NCBI GenBank assembly: GCA_008360955.1
Contig: LUCM01009108.1
Span: 284,960-348,959, forward strand
Length of the DNA stretch: 64,000 nucleotides
Direction of reading: 5' to 3'
Origin: Fasciolopsis buskii
Taxonomy: Eukaryota > Platyhelminthes > Trematoda > Plagiorchiida > Fasciolidae
Below, in pieces: positions 51,892 through 62,689 of this stretch. How positions within the stretch are numbered: position 1 is the first letter of the stretch; every line of letters starts with the position of its first letter. The position numbers and the translations under genes were made by a program. The notes under the pieces are model-generated. The model did no database searches and had not been told where the DNA came from. It worked only from the letters and a program-made list of their open reading frames with translations.

Positions 51892-52389
51892 GTGAGTTGC
51901 TTCAAATATCTGATTCTGAATCACAGGATTATTATTTTTCTTACTTTCCATGTTGGCATCCTTTGTTGTCTCACAAGTCTCTGTTTTATCCAGTTGACCT
52001 AGCTGAGTTTCCGTCTTACACGTATCTATATATTACACAGACTTGGAAATAAGCATGGTGCCAGCGCAACAAACATCTAAATAAAACTGTAGAGACTCAG
52101 TACAAAATAAAAAAGAAAAAGAACAGGAAGTATTTTTTTTAGGTCCTCGTCGCACACGTTTTGGGATTGTTTTTTTAACGGGTACGAGTTATATAGGCAA
52201 GTCATGCAGCACTTATACCATTGAACTCAGTTCTGATTCATATCTCTGTGTCTCTAGTGAACGGCTGCACTCACTGCTTGGCTCCCGACCACAAATTTTG
52301 GATGCACCGGCCAATGCCCAAGGTGATGCTAGCTTCCTCATACCTTTACGCCAACTCATGATTTGACCACCGCGTTGCTTTTTCACTCT

Positions 52390-52800
52390 TGTCTAGTATG
52401 TGCAAAAAGTGCAGGAAAAGATAGGCGATGGACAGGCATACATAGACCGTCCAATCAACCAAAGACGGTACAAAGCGATTATCTGGTTCAGAGGACGACT
52501 ATCTGCACCCGACACAGGGCAGCACACTACTTGACTCATCCAGTGTTCCCACCAGACCTGGGAAGTGCCTGGGCGACACCACCGATCGAGTACTGAAAGT
52601 CCCCGAATACCATCAACACGGAGATGCCAGAACTGTGTACCGTAATGGGGAACACTACGAATTGTGGCGTTGCACATCCTTTCTGTGAGAGAAAGCCGAG
52701 TGTGACGGCGACGTCCTAAGTGTGGCAGGTTCACGAGAGCTGTTCTGACCTTGAAAATCCGTGATGACCTCATCCTTAACACCACCAGTTGTGATCAAAC
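52390..52800 (-). pseudogene. RTE-like reverse transcriptase C-terminal fragment
   Basis: An open minus-strand frame of 130 codons matching the RT tail: KVRTALVNLPHLGRRRHTRL, a Y-TQFW block where the family has YG-E-W, and VWWEHW followed by GADSRPLNQIIALYRLWLIG. Same type as 55900-56460, but truncated and isolated. Confidence 0.75.
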
Positions 52801-53084
52801 TTTGCGTATATTTAAACCTGATTACCTCCAGTCGCTAAAAAGGGTGAGTGCACGCACAGGCTGCTACCAGTCGTGTAGAAATACTCTTAGGTGCAAAGCA
52901 AACACCCTACTAGGAAACAGTTGCCACGCGGTCTAACGCATTTAAGAGTTCTTGTGCATTGTCACTGAGCGAATTGGTAACTTAGCATAGTCTGAATCAG
53001 AATTCTGTTACCTTGCAGAAATTTCACTTTGTTGTCCAATAAACGTTCTCTTATCATCATCATATAGCCTTAGACAGCTGGACG

Positions 53085-53770
53085 AGTCCCACTGACCGCC
53101 ACTTTTCTCATAGAGTTACGCGTTGCAACAGGAGGAAGTGAATATGCAAGGGGGACAGAAGGTAGACCTATGGCGGCGAGAAAGAACACAATACCGTAGT
53201 GGCCAACGCACGGGATACAGTCTAACCGTAAAAACGCACGTTCTCAATCTTGTTGGTTCGACAGGAAATGGCAGTGTGATCTCCACTGTTCACGACTCAA
53301 TCATGTCGTTCGGTGTCCCCAGCTCACTGGACGGGGGCATCTTTCAGACCCCGGTCACGAAGACGTGAGACGTCTACCTTACCCAATTTCGCTGCAAATT
53401 TTTTCATTCCATGCGACTACATCCTCTGTTGACCACCGCGTGGCTCCCTCCCCGCGAGGAAGTTCAGTGCACTAAGCTTGATACGTTGCAACAGAATATT
53501 CTCCGGACTGGTAACCCCTACTTGAGCAAAGTCATCCTGGCGGTATTACGCCAACGTCGAGGGTTGAAGGATTCCAAAAAACCAACATCATCAGGTAAAC
53601 TTTATGCTTTGCAGCCTTACAGCAGGACTGAGCGGGCTGCGGCGCAGCGAAATACCGGGTTGGCGCCACGAGTGCTTCTATCCAGTGTGTCGTCCGAGCC
53701 TTAGATAAATGCACGCTCATCTCTACTACAAAGCTACCATCATTAGTCAAGCAGCTGCCGGCAAAGCTGA
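53085..53770 (-). pseudogene. RTE-like 3' end fragment
   Basis: Minus-strand homologue of the 3' part of the 48957-51275 copy, recognisable over its final 600 nt (CACTGACCGCC..., GTTCACGACTC, CATGGCTCC...). A SFAGSCLTNDGSFVVEMSV block sits near 53760. Strongly diverged. Further minus-strand sequence to about 54480 has open frames that I could not assign. Confidence 0.6.
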
Positions 53771-55899
53771 AGAGAAATTAGGATACAAAAGGCTTTGTCG
53801 GAATGCCATATGGTCGAGATTAAAACATTAAGTTCTTATGACCAGTTTAACTACCCCGTCTTCATATAGGACAGAGGAAATACCATCAGAGTCCAGGGCT
53901 TTCTAATATCCAAGTGTACGGATGTCCTTGCGGATCTTCGCCTCAGAAGTTGGACCTGTCGAAACACCGTGGTCTATTTACTGGGATAGTCATGACAGGG
54001 ACTGACTTTATAGGACAACTAAATGGTGCTTCAAAGTGCTCCACTCACTGTACAAGACAAGACGTGGCTGAGGATTGTAGGTCGGCGAACCGTCATCTTC
54101 CCAAGTCTTTTCGTTCTCATTCAGTGCTTTCAGACCGTAGCTCGGATAAGGTCAAACGGTTTGCGGGGATTTCTCATGGCGGCCGCATGTTCCATCCCCC
54201 AAGCTCGGTGAGAGTCACAAATCTCGCGCCGAGTTTACCTCTCGTTTCGAACCGTGTTTCTTTATACTCGCTACCAACCGGGATTGTCTGGTGTGCATTA
54301 GGATGGCATAGAGACTCAGCAGAAATTCAGGTTTTCATTAAGCGACTAGTTAGGCCTCAACTCACTACGGCATCAGAATGCTGGGAATTCTCAATGAGCG
54401 ACCAGTGCTCATTGATCTTATCGGGCGGGAACAGTCCCGGCGTTTCAGCCAACGTTTTTTGAAAGATTGATGAACGAACCAAGCCAGAGAGTTTATAACA
54501 AGCCAACCGATGCTACGTCGTACGTTTTAAGCATGCACCAAAACACAGGAACAGGCAATCTTGTAAGCAACTCCTCGATTTGTAGCTGATTGTGATGTGA
54601 TTGACATGTGCCCATCTCTGACTCAAAGAGGGCAGACGCCAAGTGATGTATTCGCGATTGCAGTATCTTAATTTCGTACTAGCGATACGTAGCCGATGGT
54701 CTGAACAGAGAACTGACAACTGTTTTCTGAGCTGCGGGAATTGAAACCAAAAGCGCCTCCTAATTATGCGTCCTTCGAGGGCAACCGATCAGCCCTAACA
54801 TTCATGCCCCCTTTTTAAATCACAATCCACTTCTCTTTGCTGTGCGTAAGAGATCGTGCAACTTTTGGTAAAAAGTGTCCTCGAATGCATCTAGGCTTTA
54901 AGCCGTTTGTGTTTACGCTGGGATGAGTTGAGTCTGTCAGAGCGACGGCTGCTTACTTTGCGCGAACCTCTAGATTTCACTGCTTATAGTAGGCTGTCAA
55001 CTCGGATTCAGTGAGGCAATACAGCCTCAACCCGCTTACCAAGATTCATACCAACATCAGCAAGGCCAGGATCTGCAGCCCTATGGCCCCCAGAAAGACA
55101 TAAATGAGCCTTTATCGAAGACCAACCTAGGTATGTTGGTTCAGTAACAGCTGGAGTCTTAAATGCGAATACAACACATCAATGGCTAGGGTCTCCAACG
55201 TACGAGGTAAATACACCTAATATCTGATACGCACCGGTGTTCGCACGTTAAATACGACTAGTTTTTGGGGATATCGAGAACGAAAAAAGTGTCAGCCGGC
55301 GAAAACATTCCGTACCACTTGGATGCTAGCTGAAGTGGAACGCAAAACAGACAAAACAAGATTTTCACTATTACGACCGACTGAAGTTTCCGATTTATTT
55401 TCAAATGAGAAACTAGGGGGTAAAAGCTGATGGTGGGAAATTGCGTACGGTGTGACAGTTCTTCAAATAAGCGTTTTACAACCACTGGCATTGCACAGAC
55501 GACCTCTGGTTTTGGTTGTTACCTCATAGCACCATCCGCTTAGGAGAGCACAAGAGAACGAGAATTGGTCGAAGGCCGACTGAAAAACAGTAAGTTGAAC
55601 AACTATAAAGAATAGCGTAGATTTGGAAAGTAAAGACGCCATTGACTGCGAGACCCAGCCATGTCATCTGTTGTCTCCAACCGTCGCTTGGGAGGACCTC
55701 GTGGACCCCAACCCGGTAGTCCACCCGTATCTATACGGGTCACTGGTTAAGATGATCATACTCTTTGCTATCTCACCTGGTCGCCTCGACCCATATTCCA
55801 ATCAGTACCTGTCTCTGAGACCATCGTATAGCGAGATAGTTGTCTTGTGGGCATGCGCCAAACATGTCCCAAACATCTATTAACATTCAGTGTCTCTTG

Positions 55900-56460
55900 A
55901 AACTAGACCATAGACCCATGTATCTCGGCAGAATTCTCCCACCACATTCTATCAAGGCGAGGTTCAAATACTGAATTTCTTCGCACATTTGCTCTCAACG
56001 CCCACGTTTCAGAGCCATATAGCAGTACTGACCTCACTGATTTTGTGTAAACCCGACGTTTGATCGATAACGGGATATTATGCCGACGCCACAAACCCCT
56101 CGAATTGATGGATGTCAACCGAACCTTTCCTGTGTCCGAAGAAACTTTATTCGATGTACGGCCGCCAGGTGAGGTACAACTATTCAAGTAACTAAATCTA
56201 TCTACCCCACCCGACTTGCTGCCTATTTCATCCAATCCTTTTCCTGTAAGAACAAAGCTAGGTTTCGAGGCAATCCAATCTTGCAACAGCATTTTATACA
56301 TCGAAAGTGTAAAACGCATCTTAAGCACACAATCATCCGAAGGGTTGAGTAACGATTGCGACTTACTTGACTGTTCATTCAGTAGCACATTATTCGCATA
56401 TTCAAAAGTCAGACAGTTTATTCTCTTAGCAAGTATGGATTCCACTGTTCGCATAAGAGG
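55900..56460 (-). pseudogene. RTE-like reverse transcriptase fragment with YANN catalytic box
   Basis: A 183-codon open minus-strand frame covering the palm/thumb: EYANNVLL at the YADD position (box at 56389-56400), then KMLLQDWIASKPSFVLTGKG, RFSYLNSCTSPGGRTSNKV, SLRLLYGSETWAL-type block and RMWWEN. Both catalytic Asp positions are Asn, so it is inactive even though the frame is open. Confidence 0.8.
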
Positions 56461-56689
56461 ATGTGGCTGTCTACATAACTGTCTGGATGACGTGGCTGAT
56501 GAGAAAGAGAACGGCCGTGACGAAATCCACTTCGCATATTGAACTCTAATGAAGATCGCCGTAAACTCGAACTAGTCTCTAGCTGTTGAAATTGAGATGT
56601 TAAAGTTACATTGAATTTCCCTGGCGCATCTTTCAGTAACAGGCTGCGCTGCCTAATTGCATGATTGGGTGAGTAGAATACCATTTTTA

Positions 56690-59013
56690 GATCATCATCA
56701 TCATCCTTCAGCGTTAAACAACAACGCAAGCCTCACTGACCGCTGCCTTTTCCCCAAAAATGCACGTTTGTATGAAAAGGGTGGATATCAAAGGTAAACA
56801 GGGAGTGGATCTAAACAGGTGAAAAAAGATAAGAAGCTGCCGCAGCCAACACACGGAACACAGCCTAACTGTACAAACGCACGTGTTTTCAATCATTACG
56901 ATTCGACAGAAAATGAAAGCACGATCGCCACTGTTCATGGTTCACTGCCACATCTTCCAGTGTCTCCAACCACCTAGTTGACAGGTCTTTCGGACCCCAA
57001 CCACGAACAAATGGGACACCTATTTTACCCAAGCTCGCTGTACATTTTCTCAGTCCACGTTGCCACGTCACCATGCTGACTTCCACATGGCTTCCATGGG
57101 AGGAAAGTAAAATAGGGCACAATGTGCTAGATGGGTGTTCGCCATACGAAACACATGACCCAAACAATGCAGTCAATTAAGCATCATATACCGACATAAG
57201 ATGTTCTCAGAACCCGCATCTAATACCACATTCCGAACCTCCACACTACTCACTTGGTCACTCCATCCAATCCTGGCCATACTACGTAGGCATCAATGAT
57301 CAAAAACCTCCAAGCGACGAGCATCTCCGACACAATACTCCAAGTCTCGCAACCATACAGCAGAACTGAGTGTACTGCGGTAAAGTACATACAACCACCC
57401 AACTTCAATGAAATTTAAGGCCGACGTCACAAGTGCCTCAATTCAGCGTTTGCCGCTCCAACGTTGGATATACTCGTGCTCATCTCCACTGCCGTGATAT
57501 CCGCTTTCGCCATGTAGCTGTCAGGGTGACTGAAACAATCAACAGTCGTTAGTTCTTCTCCATCCGATATCACATTCCGTATTAATGTCGTGCAGTCTTG
57601 TAACAGCACTTTACACTTTGAAGACAAAATAGACATGTCAAACGGAACTAGACCTCTCGCGAACAGACATACGACGTCATTTGCGTAATCTAAATCACAC
57701 AGCTTCTCTCCATTTCCCAGTTCGACCTCTACATACTCAAGATCTCATAAAGCATCTTCCATCACCTTGTCCATGACGAAGTTGAACAAATATGGAGAGA
57801 CGGGACACCTTTTCCGAACACCGCTATTCGTCTGGTGTGAACTTCACAGTTCACCGTATATCCACAGGCGAATACAAGTGTGCAAATACAATGCTCACAA
57901 CAGAATCAAGAACTTAGATGGCATAAGCTTCCGGTAGAGACCATTGAATAGCGCTGTTCGATCCACCGTGCCGAAAGCGCTTTTCGAGTCGAGAAAGACT
58001 ACGATCGTAGGGTGGCGCTGTGTGTGCATGACGTGTTTCGAACAGCGCCCGAAGAATGGAAGTCTTGTCGATGCAACCTCGACCTGGACGACATCTGTCT
58101 AGCTGTTCGCAGATGTTACTCTCGCAAATCGGTGTCAAACAACGCAGCATTAACGGAGCTAAAACCCTATTAACTACCGGAGTTAAACTAATTTCACGAT
58201 GATTGCTACAGTCTCTACGCGCGCTCTTCTCGAAGATGAGTACAATCAGTGACTCATCCCACGATAATGGAATACGCTCCTCGTTCCAAATATCACGAGG
58301 CAAGGGGATAAGTGCCTTTAGCAGAGCTCCATCCAGTATGAAAAGAACTGTAGGAAGTTCGACGGGACCGACAGCTTTTCCTCGCCTCAGCATTCGATTA
58401 TTGGACTCCTCTGTTGGTGAGTCAATAGGCACATCCCGAGGATTTGCGGTCGTGATCATTGGGCTAACTAAATCAGCGCTAAACTGCTCCTTGAAGTTCT
58501 CAGCCCAACGGTTGAGTATTGGCTGTTTGTCATGAACGGGCTCTCCATTTCTATCGCACACGACTTCAATAGTCGAAGTTCGCCGTCCACCGGTCTCGCG
58601 TCTAAGCCTAAACAGTCAACTACTGTTACCAGAAGCAGATGATAATTCCGGTTCTCCGGCTGTCACCAACAACATCAACCACTTTTCAAGGTCTTTTCTG
58701 AAGCGTACCGTCATGTGACGCTGTAGAATTCTCCGCACCTTAAACGCTACCTTAGGTTTAGCGGCCTGGCGTTTTTGCTTTATTAGACCTAGCAACCCTT
58801 GTGAGATCCAGTTTCTTTGGTGGGCAGCAAGCAACACCTGCAACCCAATGTATGGCCCGCTTGATTTGATCTCACTGATCATCTACAGTGCTGTTTGCCG
58901 GAGTCTTTAACGCGATGCGAACCGTGTGGGAACTTCGTGCTAGACATGGGATAAATGATTGTCGGTACAGAAATGGAGAAGCCCGCCCCCGTTATCTGCT
59001 CGCTGAACAGGCG
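56690..59013 (-). mobile_element. RTE-like retrotransposon, right arm of large inverted repeat
   Basis: Minus-strand copy with the same frames, stops and YAND box (57676-57687) as the left arm at 48957-51155. Its 3' tail (56690-56814) is homologous to the left tail but diverged and ends in a GATGATGATGATGATC run. The spacer between the arms is 51156-56814. Confidence 0.9.
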
Positions 59014-60049
59014 TACCGTTCACCCACCCAGACAGGCTTGCGATGCTTTAAAGTGTCTAGTTTATGCACTGCAAACACTACCACTATAAAGTCGAAGCAT
59101 TTGCTTCTGAAAATAAGAGTATCGGTTTCGCCGCAGACCTCGCCCTTTTGCATGTCACCGCTGTAGTCTATTTGGTGTCTCGTCAGCAAGTAGTTCTAAC
59201 GAGCACCTGTTCAGAAGGCAACATTTTACCACTGTTGCTGTCTTATTCCTGACCTCCACCATCGATTCATGCAAGCTAGGAACAGGTGCTAGATGGCCAT
59301 AAGAAGAGTCGAAAGGCACTTCGCCCACTAAAAACCGAAACGCCTATTCTTATCCGCCCATGACGGCCGAACCTTTTGGTCCCATACCAGGATATTCACC
59401 AGTACTTTTTGCAGTTCCAATTTTCCTTCCACCTGTAGCCCTTCCAGTGACGTTCCCCGTAAACCACACTGATCATATTTAATGTCAATATACTCAATTA
59501 TATTACGCTTTCGGTCTCTATCTCCCACCGTTATCCTGTTTGGACCTCGGATAAACACTAGCATGATCTGTCAAGTACTGCCTCATCTGAATATCTGCAG
59601 ACCACCCGTCGTCGTTAAAATCTTTGTCTCTGATTTGGCCACCTCTCACATCTCTTTCGTCTTTCAAACTATCCACCTATGATTGCCTCTATCCCTAAAA
59701 GCCGTGATCCCTCTTATCTTAACTATCATCTAAGTTTTCTGATACCAGCTATATTGAGAGCATTCGGAAATGACATCTACAAACAACTGGACACGTTTCT
59801 CCAAAGACGAAATCTACTGAACAACCTCATCGTCTCACCGATGATTTACTATCATCCGACTGTTATGGTCGATGACCATTCGAAGGCTTTTGGAGCCACA
59901 GATTTCATTCCTGCTATTAATTTTCTAAAAGAATTCGTCCTTTTCTCAATATTTCGAAATTGACGTTATTTTAAATATTGTGCGGTTGAATATTTTTACA
60001 CGTCCGCGAAAGGATTCATAAAAGCCCGTTCTATGATTGGCTAGTCCAC

Positions 60050-60430
60050 ACATCGATCAAGGCTACCCAACAAAACTATATAAACGATAGGGCTCACTTG
60101 AATTCTGATTTGTGTTGGTGGGTCACGGCAGTACCGTGTTCGTCTTCTCTCTCCCGCTAGCGGGCTGGACTAGCTGTTCGTATTTCGCGCCGCTTTTTGT
60201 TCCGTGTGACTGCTCATTCAAGGGAGCAACACACCTGTCCCATTTGCTGTGCGACTACGGGCCTTGAGTCTTGAGCCCGAACTTTTTGACTCCAGCCTCT
60301 GTGTGTGTTCGTGTCCTGCTAGACCACAGGCTGTGTGCTCGCTCCTGTGATATCGTGCGTCGCGAGTACTTGTGTCTTGTGCTTCATTGTATGCATAGAC
60401 CAACCAAACTCGGCAACATAACGCCGACTC
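60050..60430 (+). repeat. LTR-like dispersed repeat, copy D, with TATA box
   Basis: Plus-strand copy of the same family as copies A-C. A TATATAAA lies at 60077-60084, followed by blocks shared with copy A (TTGAATTCTGATTTGTGTTGG) and copy B (CTGTTCGTATTTCGCGCC; CGTGTCCTGCTAGACCACAG). A promoter-like TATA followed by conserved sequence ending near CTCGGCAACATAACG suits the U3-R-U5 order of an LTR, but no gag/pol was recognised next to it, so it may be a solo LTR or another repeat type. Confidence 0.55.
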
Positions 60431-61510
60431 ACTTCTATCCGGCTGTACTCGATAGCTGCGAAGGAACACACTTGGCCTCGACCGACATCTGGAAGGTCTT
60501 CGGCTGAATTTGGCGCGAAATTCTTCTGGTGAAACTTCTCATATTCGGATTATCACCAGGCCTCGCATCATGGACATCTAGTTTTTTAGTAAATAAACTA
60601 GTTCTAACCGAATTGCTCAGGTCCTGCTCAAACCACTTCCTTGCATCCTCCATCTTCCTTTAAGTCGTGATTTTCTACCCACTACCTCCAACTCAATCCG
60701 TTTTTTCCGACTAAGCTGCCATCTATTGATCTTCTAACCGCAGTTTTCGTCACGCAAACATCAACATCGATTGCTGGGGATTGCTTTGGAATCTCATTTC
60801 TACCGATGCTACTCTGGTTTTCGTTCTTCGGAGTATGCCCCAGCATTTCCTCTTCCGGGAACGTTTCCTCCCTCCGCTTCTCGCACACAGGCAGCTGGTC
60901 AACCTGACGAAGTTTCTGTTACTAGGCGTTATACTTTAAGTTTTCAATTCGGGAAAATGTGGGGAACTCTCATACTCTTTGTCTTCCCACTCACTTACAA
61001 TCGCTTGCTGCTTAGAAGCAAGATCAGTAAACTGGCATCCCCACATTGCCCTGATACATTGTCCTCCAGTCACAGGGGTTAGCTTTTTATACGGCACTAT
61101 ACGTGTAATTAAAAAATACACAGTTGGAAAAGCTGCGAGGAAGCGACTAAAAAGTACCTGTTTGATTGCAATTTTGTACAGGCTTGACATTCCAAGCCTT
61201 GAATATTCTAACTCCAGCTATCGATTAATGTCATTTATACACGTACATACACAAAGTATGCGTTCCACACTACATGGGAATACCCTTTTCTCTCGGTTCT
61301 CATTAGCCGAATGCACCTTATCACCAAAATGTAAAAATGCGATGGGCACAAGGCACAAAAACACGAGTAGACCGAAGTACACGACCTCGTGGTAACCTGG
61401 TCGGCACATCTCGAAGTAAACCTACGAGTTACAGTTATACTTCGCTCTTGCCACCACTAGTAACGCACTGACATGCCCTGGTGAGATGCAGGCATCAAAA
61501 AGGTACAAGG

Positions 61511-61512
<2 letters not shown>

Positions 61513-61541
<29 letters not shown>

Positions 61542-61572
61542 TAGTATATATATATAATATATATATATATAT
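61513..61572. repeat. TA microsatellite
   Basis: About 60 nt of TA dinucleotides with three interruptions. Confidence 0.95.
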
Positions 61573-61899
61573 GCCCATACATATAGGCATTTACACCTGC
61601 CGTATTTCACACTGTGTTCAGGCAGATAGTTGCAGATGGCGTCAGAGATTTATTTCGTTTTGTGCACATATTGTGCTTCACAGGGTACAAAGGTTCAACA
61701 CTTTGGTTGTAAAGTACCTAAATCATTTTTTCATATTTCTAGCCAGATTTCTCATCATCTCTAGCGAGCGACAGCCCCCATTTTTTGGGCCCCAGCTAGC
61801 AAAACCAGGCATCGAGCGAAGCGGATGCGCAAAAGACAACATTTATACTCCTGAACAGATCAGAATCAGCATTGATCTGATGCTACCATAGCTTTGAAT

Positions 61900-61972
61900 G
61901 CAAAATAATTAAATGAATAAGTGAATAAGTAGATGAATGGGTGAGTGGATAGGCAAACAAGTGAGTCGGTTG
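61900..61972. repeat. degenerate 8-mer-like tandem repeat
   Basis: Repeated variants of GAATAAGT/GAGTGGAT units (AATGAATAAGTGAATAAGTA and onward). Confidence 0.6.
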
Positions 61973-62689
61973 ACAACATGAACACTTTACTGTTAACATA
62001 AACCGCCTCAATCATTTAGAATTGAGGTAAACCTATAAAATCATCAAATACGAGTAGTCGCAAATAATACACGAACAAACAAGTGAACGAAAATTGACTA
62101 GTCTTTACGATCAACAGATGACTAAATTACAATAATTTGAATTACAGTAGAGACTAAGGGAAGAGCTGCATGCCGCTGGGCGCGTCTTCAGGTTGCGGAT
62201 AAAGGAACGGACATTATTTCAATGGTTGGTTGTGAATACGGCCCGGACGGCCGAGAACAAGCAATGGAATTAGCGAGGCCGTGGTGAGTTTTGGTCTGGT
62301 AAGCATTCGCTCTAAAAATATTAAAAACGAGTCCACTGGTGGCATTGTGACGTGGACAGTGCGACAAGCTAACGAAATAAGGCCATGGCTCCTTGCCGTG
62401 TTTCATGCACCCAACGGCTTTTTACAAAACAGCCGTTTTCATCACTCAACCGGACGGTCAGTGGTTTAGACTAAATTTGCTACATTGCAGATACTGCTTG
62501 ATTGCACGAATTTTAAGTGTGAATTCTAGAATGCAAATGCCCATTCTGGACTGCACAACGGAATAGTACAGCAACTCACTATATAACTAACTATGACGGA
62601 CATTCAACGGAAAGCTTTCAGAGAGCTCTCTTGGTCACAAATGCAGGACGCCCACACCGGGTGTATCTAATGATAATATTAGTCTATGG

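Noticed and set aside
61422..61891. Tyr-Ile repeat open frames
   Set aside because: Translation of the TA microsatellite.
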